A model generated the notes under the pieces. That model was not told where the DNA came from. It did no database searches and saw only the letters and a list, made by a program, of their open reading frames with translations. Below, in pieces: positions 37,924 to 46,807 of a stretch of DNA of 64,000 nucleotides (positions are counted from its first letter, which is position 1; every line of letters starts with the position of its first letter). Origin of the DNA: Clostridium grantii DSM 8605 (GTDB lineage Bacteria > Bacillota > Clostridia > Clostridiales > Clostridiaceae); contig NZ_FQXM01000007.1 of assembly GCF_900129965.1 (NCBI RefSeq), forward strand, positions 168,384-232,383. Direction: 5' to 3'. Both the position numbers and the translations under genes were made by a program.

Positions 37924-37951
37924 TTGTATAATATTTATTAAGTGATATAAT
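37924..37951 (+). promoter_or_regulatory. Promoter of lemA-TPM operon
   Basis: TTGTAT (37924-37929), 16 bases, TATAAT (37946-37951), 57 bases before lemA. Confidence 0.5.
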
Positions 37952-38007
37952 ATACTTCAATAGAGAGTATTTGAAATATTTTAAATTTTTATAAAGGAGG
38001 ATTTTAT

Positions 38008-38589
38008 ATGAGTAAAACAATGAGAAATATATTAATTTCAGTTGGGGTATTAGTGATATTAGTTTTTATTATAGTGGGAAGTGTTGGAGGTAAGTATAAT
38101 TCTTTTGTATCATTAGAACAATCAGTAAATAAGGCAGAGTCAGATATAGATACTCAGTTACAAAGAAGAAGTGACTTAATACCTAATTTAGTTGCAACAG
38201 TTCAAGGATATGCAACTCAAGAAAAAGAAATATTTACTGAAATTGCGGATGCAAGAGCAAAATTAGGTGGGGCTAGTACTATTGAGGATAAAGCCAATGC
38301 GGATAGTGAACTTTCTTCTGCTTTATCAAGATTGTTAGTAGTGGTAGAGAATTATCCAGACTTAAAGTCTAACGAAAACTTTAAAGATTTAACTGTAGCC
38401 TTAGAAGGTACAGAAAATAGAATAAATATTGCAAGACAAGATTATAATACTGTGGTTGAAACTTACAACACAACAGTTAGAAAATTTCCGAATTCCATTT
38501 TTGCCGGTATGTTTGGCTTTCAACAAAAGGATTATTATAAAGCTTCAGAAGGTGCAAAAGAAGTGCCAAAAGTGGACTTTACTAAATAA
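38008..38589 (+). CDS. lemA: LemA family protein
   Basis: A 193-residue LemA protein: one N-terminal transmembrane helix (residues 8-26) and an extracytoplasmic helical bundle with the family stretch QLQRRSDLIPNLVATVQGYA and a C-terminal NSIFAGMFGFQ. Function of the family is not well established; genes are often paired with TPM-domain genes, as here (24 bases apart). GGAGG before ATG. Confidence 0.93.
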   Translation: MSKTMRNILISVGVLVILVFIIVGSVGGKYNSFVSLEQSVNKAESDIDTQLQRRSDLIPNLVATVQGYATQEKEIFTEIADARAKLGGASTIEDKANADSELSSALSRLLVVVENYPDLKSNENFKDLTVALEGTENRINIARQDYNTVVETYNTTVRKFPNSIFAGMFGFQQKDYYKASEGAKEVPKVDFTK

Positions 38590-38613
38590 TAAACTGTGAT
38601 AAGGGGATAAATA

Positions 38614-39417
38614 ATGAAAAAATTTAAAAGTAGATTATTGTCCATTATATTAACTATATTAGTACTATGTATATTTTCATTAGTGAAAGAAAATGCTAGT
38701 GCAGCAACAAGTTATCCAAAAGCTACTCAATACAAATACATTAATGATTATACCAATACAATTAGTGAAGATACAAAAAACTATATATTATCAGTTGGAA
38801 AAGAATTAGAAGATAAAACAGGTGCTCAAGAAACCATTGTTATTATCTCAAGTTTAGAAGGTCAAGATATTGAAAGTTATGCCAATGAACTTTTTAGAGA
38901 ATGGGGAATTGGGGAAAAAGATAAGAATAATGGATTTTTGATTTTAGTAGCTTTAAATGATAATAAATGGAGAGTTGAAGTGGGAAAAGGATTAGAAGGA
39001 GCAGTTCCTGATATTCTTACTAATAGAGTAATGGAAGATGTGGCTGTTCCTGCTTTTAGAAACAGTGATTTTGATACGGGGCTAAAAGAAGCTTATTCCG
39101 TTTTTGCAGATTATATATCAGCAGAGTATGACGTTGAGCTTGATAAAAATATGCAAATTAATTATGATCCTAATTATCAATCTAATTATCAAGAAGATAA
39201 TGATGATGGACTTCCGTCCATATTTGTGATAATAATTGTAATACTTGTTATTATATTTACACCAAAAAAACCAAGAGGAAGATTCCCAGGTGGTCGTGGT
39301 GGATATGGAGGTTTCGGAGGTTTTGGTTCTGGAGGCGGCGGATCTTCAGGAGGTGGAGGTTTTGGGGGTTTCGGCGGAGGAAGCTCTGGTGGCGGCGGAT
39401 CTTCTGGAGGCTGGTAG
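38614..39417 (+). CDS. TPM-domain membrane protein with glycine-rich tail (YgcG-like)
   Basis: A 267-residue exported protein. Signal peptide to about residue 31 (ASA cleavage site), TPM domain about 40-165 (YINDYTNTISEDTKNYI; ELFREWGIGEKDKNNGFLILV; WRVEVGKGLEGAVPD), one transmembrane segment near 205-218, and a low-complexity tail of Gly, Ser and Phe repeats to the end. Partner of LemA in many bacteria; TPM domains are linked with membrane-protein quality control and have been reported to have phosphatase activity in plants. The Gly-rich region is GC-richer than its surroundings for compositional reasons only. Confidence 0.9.
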   Translation: MKKFKSRLLSIILTILVLCIFSLVKENASAATSYPKATQYKYINDYTNTISEDTKNYILSVGKELEDKTGAQETIVIISSLEGQDIESYANELFREWGIGEKDKNNGFLILVALNDNKWRVEVGKGLEGAVPDILTNRVMEDVAVPAFRNSDFDTGLKEAYSVFADYISAEYDVELDKNMQINYDPNYQSNYQEDNDDGLPSIFVIIIVILVIIFTPKKPRGRFPGGRGGYGGFGGFGSGGGGSSGGGGFGGFGGGSSGGGGSSGGW

Positions 39418-39453
39418 ATTTTATTCTTTTGTAATTTTAAGTTCATAATTAAG

Positions 39454-39660
39454 TTAAAAGACGAAGTAACTATTTGTAGGGGCGGGTTTCCATGCCCGCC
39501 TGCTGTTTCCCAATAAAATTACAATTACAGTAAAATCGTAATGAAAATATTATACTACTTTCTGTATTTTGTATTTTTTACCAATATTATATATATAATT
39601 TATAGGCATAGCGGGGCGGCTTGGAAACCGCCCACTACGAGTTAGTTCATCTTTTTTCTC
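39454..39660 (+). mobile_element. MITE-like element, copy A
   Basis: About 205 bp with imperfect terminal inverted repeats (AAAAGACGAAGTAACTA on the left; complement of AAAAGATGAACTAACTCG on the right). Each end carries a GC-rich hairpin (39476-39500 and 39612-39634) around an AT-rich, non-coding core. Copy B at 60205-60449 is its reverse complement with small differences and an internal 24-bp duplication. No transposase is encoded. It fills the gap between the TPM gene and the DUF3867-like gene. Confidence 0.75.
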
Positions 39661-39712
39661 AAAGACGTATCAAAACTCAAATATTTATAAAATTTAAATA
39701 GGAGTGAAACTT

Positions 39713-40294
39713 ATGAGTGATGTAATTGATTTTAATGACATTAAGAATAAAGTTAAAGATAAAGATGTGGAAAAATTTGAAGAATATATATATGCATTGT
39801 ATTATCAAATGGCAGAGGGAAAACTCAATATATATGAAATGAATGACAAGGTAAATGAATATGTAAAAAATAATAATATTTCTCAAGAAAAGTTTTTAAA
39901 TATCCAGAAGAAATTTTTAGATAAAATTTCTAAAGAATATGGAATAGATATGAAATCTGTAGAAGAACAAATGAAATCTATGGGGATTGATACAAATACT
40001 TTCGGTTTTTCTGGAGGAGAGATTGATTACGATAAAGTTGCTAATGAATTAAGGTTTGAAGAAAAATATAAAGGCAAGCTAGAAAAAAAACTTTTGAATA
40101 ATATGGTCATCAAAAATAGTAAAAATGATTTAAAGATAATTCTAGATAATGAAAATGTGATTTTATTTAGTGAGAAAAAAATAGAATTGGTAGACGGTGA
40201 ACTAAATGATTTTCTTTGTTCTTACAAGAAGAAATTTAATGATGAAGCTATAAAAATAACCTTATGTGAAAATATTAAAACTTATGAATTTTAA
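39713..40294 (+). CDS. Conserved clostridial protein, DUF3867-like
   Basis: A 193-residue soluble protein rich in Lys, Glu and Asn. I recognise similarity to the DUF3867 family of Clostridia (VIDFNDIKNK, DVEKFEEYIYALYYQMAEG, NISQEKFLNIQKKFLDK, FEEKYKGKLE). No catalytic motif is evident; N-terminal half is helical, C-terminal half alternates in a beta-like pattern. Function unknown. ATG 39713 is preferred to GTG 39704 because GGAG at 39701-39704 is then correctly spaced. A single gene ended by a hairpin. Confidence 0.72.
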   Translation: MSDVIDFNDIKNKVKDKDVEKFEEYIYALYYQMAEGKLNIYEMNDKVNEYVKNNNISQEKFLNIQKKFLDKISKEYGIDMKSVEEQMKSMGIDTNTFGFSGGEIDYDKVANELRFEEKYKGKLEKKLLNNMVIKNSKNDLKIILDNENVILFSEKKIELVDGELNDFLCSYKKKFNDEAIKITLCENIKTYEF

Positions 40295-40325
40295 CTTATA
40301 GGTATCTCAGTTGGATATCTATGGT

Positions 40326-40357
40326 ATAAGCTGAAAGCTACAATTGTTTCAGCTTAT
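40326..40357 (+). terminator. Terminator after DUF3867-like gene
   Basis: Arms ATAAGCTGAAA (40326-40336) and TTTCAGCTTAT (40347-40357), then TTTCTTTT. Confidence 0.8.
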
Positions 40358-40530
40358 TTTCTTTTAAAATTAATTTATGAAATTTAGTAAATACTAATAA
40401 TTAATAGATTTGAGAAATAACTATTAACGAGTTGTAAAAAAAAAGCTTGAATTAGAACGGAATAGATATTATGGAGTATAATTATTATTAGTAAAAATTT
40501 TATGAAATTTATTTTATGGGGAAGAGTGTT

Positions 40531-41721
40531 ATGATGATTGTATTTATATTTCTGATTGTATTTTCGCCATACTTATCCATAATAAGTGTTGGTACTGGGG
40601 CTTATTTCTCAATTAAAAATAAAAGAAAAATTTTTAATAATATTTGGAACGTATCTATGATATTCTTAGTAGCCTGGTCTATTGTTTCTGGTATTGTTAA
40701 TAAAAACTACTTATCTTTTGGGGCATCCCTAATTATTTTATTATTCGCATTTATGGGTATAGGTTTAGAAGAAAACTTTTCTAAAGAAGAAAAGATTAAT
40801 AAGTTATTAAAATATGCATTATTTATATCAATAGGATCAGCTTTTGTAGGTATACTTGAGAAAATCACACCTATCCAACATATACCTGGATGGTGGGAAT
40901 ATTTATTTGGAATTTATCAGTTTGGTGCTAAAAAGGTTAGTCCACGAATTACAGGTACTTTTGGAAACCAAAATGTTGCAGGTACTTGGTATAGTACTAT
41001 TCTGTTGATATCTTTATACTTTTATTTTAGTGCTAAAGGGAGAAGTAGGAAATTACATGGAGCATTGATTTTATTATTTTCTGTAGTACTTATTTTGACA
41101 GGGTCAAGAGGAGCAATTCTGGGTTTGATAGCTGGATTAATTGCTTATATTTATTTTACTGGAAATTTAAAAAAAGCTTGGGGAATTTCAATAGCTTTAA
41201 TTACTGGTATTATAATTATGTTTAAATTCCCCAAATATTTTCCGAGAGGGGATATATTATATCTTTCTTTAGATAAAAGGGGTTTAATATATGAAAAATC
41301 TTTAGAAATGATTTTAGAAAAGCCATTTACAGGATGGGGATTCTTAGGCACATATATATATCCAGGACTTAAAGAATTTCATTCTCACAATATTTTACTT
41401 ACAATAGGATCATCTTTAGGTTTTGTTGGATTAACTATTTTTGTTTTTATGAATTATTATTTAATAAAAGAAATTTTTTATTTAAAGCAAAATAAATATG
41501 CTTTAACACCTCTATTTGCTTCAATAATTACATTAATATTTGTACAAGGAATTTTCGATTGTACTATAGTAAATCCACAAGCAGGAATTATATATTTTGG
41601 GTTAGCATCCATAATTAATGGGGTAGCTTATGAACATAAATTCTTATGGGCATCAAATTATTCAATAGGATCTATACTTTCGCCAATAAAAAAACGTATA
41701 TCTGTTGACTTGGATAAATAA
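40531..41721 (+). CDS. O-antigen ligase/polymerase-family membrane protein
   Basis: A 396-residue integral membrane protein with about ten to twelve hydrophobic helices and the Wzy/WaaL-type segment LILTGSRGAILGLIAGLI, the external loop around FGNQNVAGTWYS, and EFHSHNILLTIGSS, which are typical of PF04932 proteins. Such proteins transfer or polymerise lipid-linked glycans on the outer face of the membrane. In a Gram-positive this suggests cell-surface polysaccharide or teichoic-type glycan assembly, but no glycan genes are adjacent. Start chosen at ATG 40531, six bases after GGGGAAG; an in-frame ATG at 40516 overlaps that site. Confidence 0.83.
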   Translation: MMIVFIFLIVFSPYLSIISVGTGAYFSIKNKRKIFNNIWNVSMIFLVAWSIVSGIVNKNYLSFGASLIILLFAFMGIGLEENFSKEEKINKLLKYALFISIGSAFVGILEKITPIQHIPGWWEYLFGIYQFGAKKVSPRITGTFGNQNVAGTWYSTILLISLYFYFSAKGRSRKLHGALILLFSVVLILTGSRGAILGLIAGLIAYIYFTGNLKKAWGISIALITGIIIMFKFPKYFPRGDILYLSLDKRGLIYEKSLEMILEKPFTGWGFLGTYIYPGLKEFHSHNILLTIGSSLGFVGLTIFVFMNYYLIKEIFYLKQNKYALTPLFASIITLIFVQGIFDCTIVNPQAGIIYFGLASIINGVAYEHKFLWASNYSIGSILSPIKKRISVDLDK

Positions 41722-41751
41722 ATTTAGAAAATATAATTGATTTGAAAATTG

Positions 41752-41802
41752 AAAAGCCTAAAGGAATTATCATTTTAAATGATTTGATTCCTTTAGGCTT
41801 TT
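41752..41802. terminator. Bidirectional terminator between O-antigen-ligase-like gene and galM
   Basis: A 16-bp perfect stem (41752-41767 with 41787-41802, AAAAGCCTAAAGGAAT arms), extended inside by ATCATTT/AAATGAT pairing. The genes converge. Confidence 0.85.
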
Positions 41803-41807
41803 GTTTA

Positions 41808-42857
41808 TTATTTTGTAGAAAATGAAAATTTAGTTTTTGCTTTATAAACATCGCCAGGAGCTAAAATATATGTTGGAAAACTCTCTTTATTTATAGCATC
41901 TGGATAATATTGAGTTTCTAAACATAACCCAAGATAGTTACAACTTTTTTTATTGTTTTGTAATTCTAAATCAGTTCCTAAAAAATTTGCAGTGTATAAT
42001 ACTACAGCAGGTTGGTCTGTAGTTACATTAAGAATTCTACCACTTTTTTCATCATAAAGACTAATTGGAGAATCACTAGAAGTATTAAGGAAAAATGGGT
42101 GATCATATCCACCTCCATTTTTAATTTGTTGTTCTTTAGAATAAATATCTTGGCTAACAAGTTTTCCATTTCTAAAATCGAAGGCAGTTCCTTCAACATT
42201 AACAAATTCTCCAGTTGGTAAAACTTCATCTGTAACAGCACCAAATTTATCTGCATCTATTTTTAGTATGTGAGAAAGAATATTTTCTTTTAAATTACCT
42301 GAAAGATTAAAATAACTATGGTTAGTTAATGTTATTATGGTTTTTTTATCTGTTGTAGCAAAATAATTTATTTCTAAGTTATTTGAATTATCAAAAGTAT
42401 ATGTAACAGTTACATTTAAATTTCCTGGGAAACCCATTTCTTTATCTGGACTTAAGCGATTAAATTCTAACGCAATTGAATTATCTTGATAAATTTCTTT
42501 AACATCCCAAATAAATTTATCAAAGCCTTTTGGTCCACCGTGAAGGTTGCTTGAATTGTTATTTTTTTCTAGAAGGTAAGTTTCATCATCAATAGTAAAC
42601 TGAGCTCCTGAAACTCTTCCAGCGATACGGCCAACCAAAGCTCCTAAAAAAGGTGGGTTTTGTTGGTAGTCTTCTATATTACTATATCCAAGAACAACAT
42701 TTTCAATTTTATTATTTTTATCAGGAACACAAATTTCAGTTATTATTCCACCTAAATTTAATATAGAAACATGACACCCAGAATCATTCATTAACGAATA
42801 TTCTAAAATATTCTCACCATCATAAGTTTTACCAGCAATTCTTTTTTTGATTTCCAT
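41808..42857 (-). CDS. galM: Aldose 1-epimerase (galactose mutarotase)
   Basis: A 349-residue beta-sandwich mutarotase interconverting alpha and beta aldohexoses in the cytoplasm. Conserved His in NLHGGPKGFDK (about residue 105) and TLTNHSYFNLSG (about 180), and the general base Glu in LCLETQYYPDAIN near the C-terminus. Typical length. AGGAGG before ATG. No galactose genes are adjacent; it could serve free glucose, mannose or galactose from the region-2 pathway. Confidence 0.93.
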   Translation of the reverse strand: MEIKKRIAGKTYDGENILEYSLMNDSGCHVSILNLGGIITEICVPDKNNKIENVVLGYSNIEDYQQNPPFLGALVGRIAGRVSGAQFTIDDETYLLEKNNNSSNLHGGPKGFDKFIWDVKEIYQDNSIALEFNRLSPDKEMGFPGNLNVTVTYTFDNSNNLEINYFATTDKKTIITLTNHSYFNLSGNLKENILSHILKIDADKFGAVTDEVLPTGEFVNVEGTAFDFRNGKLVSQDIYSKEQQIKNGGGYDHPFFLNTSSDSPISLYDEKSGRILNVTTDQPAVVLYTANFLGTDLELQNNKKSCNYLGLCLETQYYPDAINKESFPTYILAPGDVYKAKTKFSFSTK

Positions 42858-42969
42858 AAGATTCCTCCTAAAATTATATGTATTAGATGTATTACACCTA
42901 TTAATTAAAATATCTTCTCAATAAAAGTATACTTTTATAAAAGTTACATGTCTATAGAAAAACAATAGA

Positions 42970-44163
42970 TTATATAAGGTTTTCCTTAGATAAATAAGTT
43001 AATGCACAATTAGCCATTACAGCAGAAGCTTTAAATAAAACTTCCTCATCAATATCAAAATAAGGACTATGAAGGGGATGAATTATATTTTTATCTTTAT
43101 TATAAGTGCCTATATTAAAGAATGCACTAGGGATTTTTTCACAGAAGTAGGAAAAATCTTCTCCACCCATAGAAGGAACGGATATTATTTCAACGTTGTT
43201 TTCGCCAATTATTTGAGAGGCACCAAGTTTTATAATATCTGTCATCTTATTATCGTTGATAACTGGAGGGTAATATCTATCATATATAAATTCATATTCA
43301 GCACCGTATATTGAAGTGATTCCTTTGATTACGTTCTCCATTTGTTCAGGAACTTGATTTCTTTTTTCGGTAGTTAAAGTTCGTACAGTTCCAACTAGTT
43401 CAGCTTCTTCGGGAATTATATTGTGAGCACTTCCAGAATTAAACATTCCTACAGTTATAACTACTGGCTCAACAGGATTTGTCATTCTGCTTACAATAGT
43501 TTGAAATCCATTATATATTTGATTTGCTATATTAATAGGGTCAATAGTAGTGTGAGGCATGGCACCATGACCACCTTTTCCTTTGATAATTAATTTAAAC
43601 ATATCTGGAGCCGCCATCATAGAGCCGTATTTGATTCCAATTTTGCCGGATTCAATTGAAGGCCAAATATGAGCACCAATAGCAGCATCTACTTTTGGGT
43701 TATCTAAAATACCGGCTTCAATCATTCTTTCAGCACCACCATGACTTTCTTCGGCAGGTTGAAAACAAAATTTAATGTTGCCGTGAATATTTTCTTTCAT
43801 ATTACTTAAGAGCATAGCAGTACCTAAAAGCCAAGTCACATGAGCATCATGTCCACATGCATGCATTTTTCCAGGAAAAGTTGATTTGTAAGCTACGTTA
43901 TTTAACTCATCCATTTCTAAACAATCCATATCAGCTCGTAGCAAAACAGTTTTACCAGGGTGATTCCCTTTTAGAAGTGCACTAACACCTGTTATTCCTA
44001 CATTAGTTTGAACATCTAAACCTAAATTTTTTAATTTATTTGCAACCAAAGTTGATGTTCTAACTTCTTTTAAACCCGTTTCAGGATGGGCATGGATATC
44101 CCTTCTAATTTTTATTAATTCATCTTTGATTTTGTAAGCTTCTTCAAGTAGTTTATCAGCCAT
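42970..44163 (-). CDS. M20-family amidohydrolase (N-acyl-amino-acid hydrolase type)
   Basis: A 397-residue M20D metallohydrolase. Metal-binding segments: MHACGHDAHVTWLLG, FCFQPAEESHGGAERMIEAG, AAIGAHIWPSIESG; the lid domain carries GKGGHGAMPH. Members cleave N-acyl or N-acetyl groups from amino acids, or IAA-type conjugates. ATG 44163 chosen because GGAGG lies nine bases upstream; an ATG at 44175 precedes it. A paralogue is encoded at 60.5 kb. It diverges from the amino-acid ABC operon, so uptake and deacylation of amino-acid derivatives may be linked. Confidence 0.9.
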   Translation of the reverse strand: MADKLLEEAYKIKDELIKIRRDIHAHPETGLKEVRTSTLVANKLKNLGLDVQTNVGITGVSALLKGNHPGKTVLLRADMDCLEMDELNNVAYKSTFPGKMHACGHDAHVTWLLGTAMLLSNMKENIHGNIKFCFQPAEESHGGAERMIEAGILDNPKVDAAIGAHIWPSIESGKIGIKYGSMMAAPDMFKLIIKGKGGHGAMPHTTIDPINIANQIYNGFQTIVSRMTNPVEPVVITVGMFNSGSAHNIIPEEAELVGTVRTLTTEKRNQVPEQMENVIKGITSIYGAEYEFIYDRYYPPVINDNKMTDIIKLGASQIIGENNVEIISVPSMGGEDFSYFCEKIPSAFFNIGTYNKDKNIIHPLHSPYFDIDEEVLFKASAVMANCALTYLSKENLI

Positions 44164-44365
44164 AATTACCTCCATTATATTAATTAATTAGATTTAAACA
44201 AATTTTTTTATAAATGATTTAAGCTTATTGCTCATTTTCTCATTGAATAATTATAGATATTACATTCTAGCACAGAAAGTTTTAAAAACCAATAATAACA
44301 ATAATTACAAAATCAATTATTAATATTGGAATTATGAACGAATTTAAAAAAATAACAATTACTAC

Positions 44366-44396
44366 TTGCATGATTATACAAGCTAGTGTATAATCA
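44366..44396 (+). promoter_or_regulatory. Amino-acid ABC promoter with embedded dyad operator
   Basis: TTGCAT (44366-44371), 17 bases, TATAAT (44389-44394). A perfect dyad TGATTATACA-N6-TGTATAATCA (44371-44396) covers the spacer and -10 box, the ideal place for a repressor. The regulator is not identified; an ArgR-type or similar amino-acid repressor is a guess. Confidence 0.7.
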
Positions 44397-44431
44397 TAAA
44401 TGATAAAAGTTAAGTTTAGGGGGAAAAATTC

Positions 44432-45247
44432 ATGAGAAAAATTATTACAATATTTATGCTTGCTATTTTAACATTTACTTTAGCAGCTTGTGGAAGTAAA
44501 ACTAATACTAATACAACTAATAATGGTAATACAAAAAATGAAGAGCAAGTTGCTGAGCAAACTGCTTACGATAAAATTATTGAAAAAGGTGTTATGACTG
44601 TAGGAAATAGTCCTGATTATCCACCTTTTGAAACAATTGATGAAAAAACTGGAGAAGTTGTTGGCTTTGATATTGATTTAATGAATGCTGTTGGAGAAAA
44701 ACTTGGTGTTGAAATTGAATTAAAACAAATGAGTTTTGATACAATCATTACAGCGGTTAAAGGAGAACAAGTTGATTTAGGATGGTCTGGGTTTTCAATA
44801 ACACCTGAGAGACTAGAAGCAGTTGACATGTCAGATCCTTATCTTGAAGGTGGTCAAGTAATAGTTACAACTAAAGATTCAGGTATTACATCTGCCGCAG
44901 ATTTAAATGGAGAGAAAGTTGCAGTTGGTATAGGTTCTACTTGTGCTGAAGCTGCTAAAACTATAGAAGGTGCTGATGTTCTTGAACTTGATGATTTTAA
45001 TGTAGGGTTCGTTATGGTTAAGAACAAAAACATAAAAGCTACTGTAGCAGATATATCTGTTGCTAATGAATATGTAGCTAGTGATGATAGTTTTATTATA
45101 GTTGGAGAACCATTAACAGTTGAAAAAACAGCAATTGTTGCTAAAAAGGGTAGCGATAAATTAATGGAAGAAATCAACAAAGTTTTAAAAGAATTAACAG
45201 AAGATGGAACGATTGATTCTCTAAAAGAAAAATGGGGAGTTATTTAA
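44432..45247 (+). CDS. Amino-acid ABC transporter substrate-binding lipoprotein
   Basis: A 271-residue family-3 (SBP_bac_3) binding protein with a lipobox LAAC (Cys20), Asn/Thr-rich linker, and the family motifs VGNSPDYPPFE, GEVVGFDIDLMNAVGEKLG and DLGWSGFSITPERLEAVDMS. It captures a polar or basic amino acid outside the membrane; the exact ligand is not readable. First gene of a three-gene operon (binding protein, permease, ATPase). Confidence 0.92.
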   Translation: MRKIITIFMLAILTFTLAACGSKTNTNTTNNGNTKNEEQVAEQTAYDKIIEKGVMTVGNSPDYPPFETIDEKTGEVVGFDIDLMNAVGEKLGVEIELKQMSFDTIITAVKGEQVDLGWSGFSITPERLEAVDMSDPYLEGGQVIVTTKDSGITSAADLNGEKVAVGIGSTCAEAAKTIEGADVLELDDFNVGFVMVKNKNIKATVADISVANEYVASDDSFIIVGEPLTVEKTAIVAKKGSDKLMEEINKVLKELTEDGTIDSLKEKWGVI

Positions 45248-45283
45248 TAAAAATTGAAATATAGAAAATAATATATAAAGTAA

Positions 45284-45310
45284 GGGCAATTATTATAATT
45301 GCCCATTTTT
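45284..45310 (+). terminator. Leaky terminator/hairpin after amino-acid binding protein gene
   Basis: Arms GGGCAATTA and TAATTGCCC followed by ATTTTTTC. It lies between the binding-protein and permease genes, so it probably tapers transcription like the hairpin at 14974. Confidence 0.75.
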
Positions 45311-45332
45311 TCACGAAATGGAGGAAATAGCT

Positions 45333-46007
45333 TTGGAAGGGTTTTTGAAGGTTTGGGAATTTAAAAGTTTTTTGTTGCAAGGAACAATTATTACATTACA
45401 GATGACTATTGGAGCTTTAATCATAGGCATAATTTTAGGTATGATTGTTGGAATGGCTAGAATATCTAGAAATAAGATAGCAAAATCATTAGCAGGAGTT
45501 TATTTAACTATTATTAGAGGAACTCCAATGTTATTACAGATTTTATTTATATTTGTAGGAATACCACAAGTTACACTTTTATTAACAGGTACATCTATTT
45601 CATTTGACCCAGTTATGGCTGGTACAATTGGTATTGGTATAAATAGTGCTGCATATGTAGCAGAAATAATACGCTCAGGAATTCAATCCATAGATCAAGG
45701 GCAAATGGAAGCAGCTCGTTCTTTAGGACTTACTCATAATCAAGCTATGAAACACATTATTTTACCGCAAGCATTTAGAAATATAATTCCGCCTCTTGGA
45801 AATGAAGCTATAGTATTATTGAAAGATACTTCTCTAGTTTCAGCTATTGGAGGACGTGAATTAATGAACTCCGCAAAAATAATGGGCGCAAAATTCTATA
45901 TGTATGCAGAATTTTTGGTGGGTGCAGCTATAGTTTACCTTATATGTACCTTCTTTATTTCGAATGTTGTAAGTTATACTGAAAGGAGATTAAAAGCAAA
46001 TGATTAA
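45333..46007 (+). CDS. Amino-acid ABC transporter permease
   Basis: A 224-residue HisM/GlnP-type permease with about five transmembrane helices; RGTPMLLQILFIF and EAARSLGLTHNQAMKHIILP (ATPase-docking loop) are diagnostic. TTG 45333 is the likely start because GGAGG (45320-45324) lies eight bases before it; an ATG at 45318 overlaps the ribosome binding site. Its end overlaps the ATPase gene by eight bases. Confidence 0.92.
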   Translation: MEGFLKVWEFKSFLLQGTIITLQMTIGALIIGIILGMIVGMARISRNKIAKSLAGVYLTIIRGTPMLLQILFIFVGIPQVTLLLTGTSISFDPVMAGTIGIGINSAAYVAEIIRSGIQSIDQGQMEAARSLGLTHNQAMKHIILPQAFRNIIPPLGNEAIVLLKDTSLVSAIGGRELMNSAKIMGAKFYMYAEFLVGAAIVYLICTFFISNVVSYTERRLKAND

Positions 46008-46725
46008 TATTATTGGTTTGCATAAAAAATTTAATCAACTTCATGTGCTAAAAGGTATAGACAATCATATATCACAAGGTGAAGTTGTGGTAGTAATTGG
46101 TCCATCAGGTTCGGGTAAAAGCACATTTTTAAGATGCCTTAATTTATTGGAGGAGCCTACAGAAGGAGAAATTATTTTTGAGGGAAATTCAATAACAGAT
46201 AAAAAAAGTGATATAAATAAATTAAGACAAAAGATGGGGATGGTTTTTCAACAATTTAATTTATTTCCTCATATGAGTGTTTTGGAAAATATTATGCTAG
46301 CTCCTACGAAAACAAAAGGTGTTTCAAAGGAAACGGCTAAGAAAAAAGCAATGGAATTATTAGCAAGAATCAATCTTTCAGATAAAGCAGACGCTTATCC
46401 AAAACAATTGTCTGGAGGTCAAAAACAAAGAATTGCTATAGTTAGAGCATTAGCAATGGAACCAGATGTGATGCTATTTGATGAGCCTACATCAGCCCTT
46501 GATCCAGAAATGGTAGGAGAAGTTCTTAAAGTTATGAAAGAACTAGCAGCAGAAGGAATGACAATGGTTGTGGTAACTCATGAAATGGGATTTGCTAGAG
46601 AAGTAGCAGACCGAGTTATATTTATGGATGAAGGAATTATTGCAGAAGAAGGAACGCCAGAACAAATATTTTCCAGTCCTAAAAATCCAAGAACAAAAGA
46701 ATTCTTAAGTAAAGTACTATATTAA
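46000..46725 (+). CDS. glnQ: Amino-acid ABC transporter ATP-binding protein
   Basis: A 241-residue ABC ATPase of the GlnQ/HisP group: Walker A GPSGSGKST (about 33-41), Q-loop VFQQFNLFPHMSV, signature LSGGQKQR, Walker B VMLFDEPTSALD, switch His in VVTHEMGFA. It powers the binding-protein/permease pair upstream. The gene symbol is by similarity. Confidence 0.93.
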   Translation: MINIIGLHKKFNQLHVLKGIDNHISQGEVVVVIGPSGSGKSTFLRCLNLLEEPTEGEIIFEGNSITDKKSDINKLRQKMGMVFQQFNLFPHMSVLENIMLAPTKTKGVSKETAKKKAMELLARINLSDKADAYPKQLSGGQKQRIAIVRALAMEPDVMLFDEPTSALDPEMVGEVLKVMKELAAEGMTMVVVTHEMGFAREVADRVIFMDEGIIAEEGTPEQIFSSPKNPRTKEFLSKVLY

Positions 46726-46756
46726 TATAATTGTTTTTTGTCTCTAATTTCGTTAT

Positions 46757-46784
46757 TTGTAGGGGCGGGCTTCCATGCCCGCCC
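46757..46784. repeat. GC-rich dispersed hairpin repeat, single copy
   Basis: TTGTAGGGGCGGGC...GCCCGCCC unit followed by TATTTT, between the converging ATPase and sulfatase-maturase genes. It is the same family as at 32673 and the ends of the two MITE-like elements, and probably works as a terminator. Confidence 0.8.
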
Positions 46785-46807
46785 TATTTTAATAATCCTT
46801 TATGCAC

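Noticed and set aside
39189..39446. Proline-rich minus-strand frame opposite the glycine-rich TPM tail
   Set aside because: It is the complement of Gly codons (GGN read as NCC). It has no ribosome binding site and fully overlaps a real gene.
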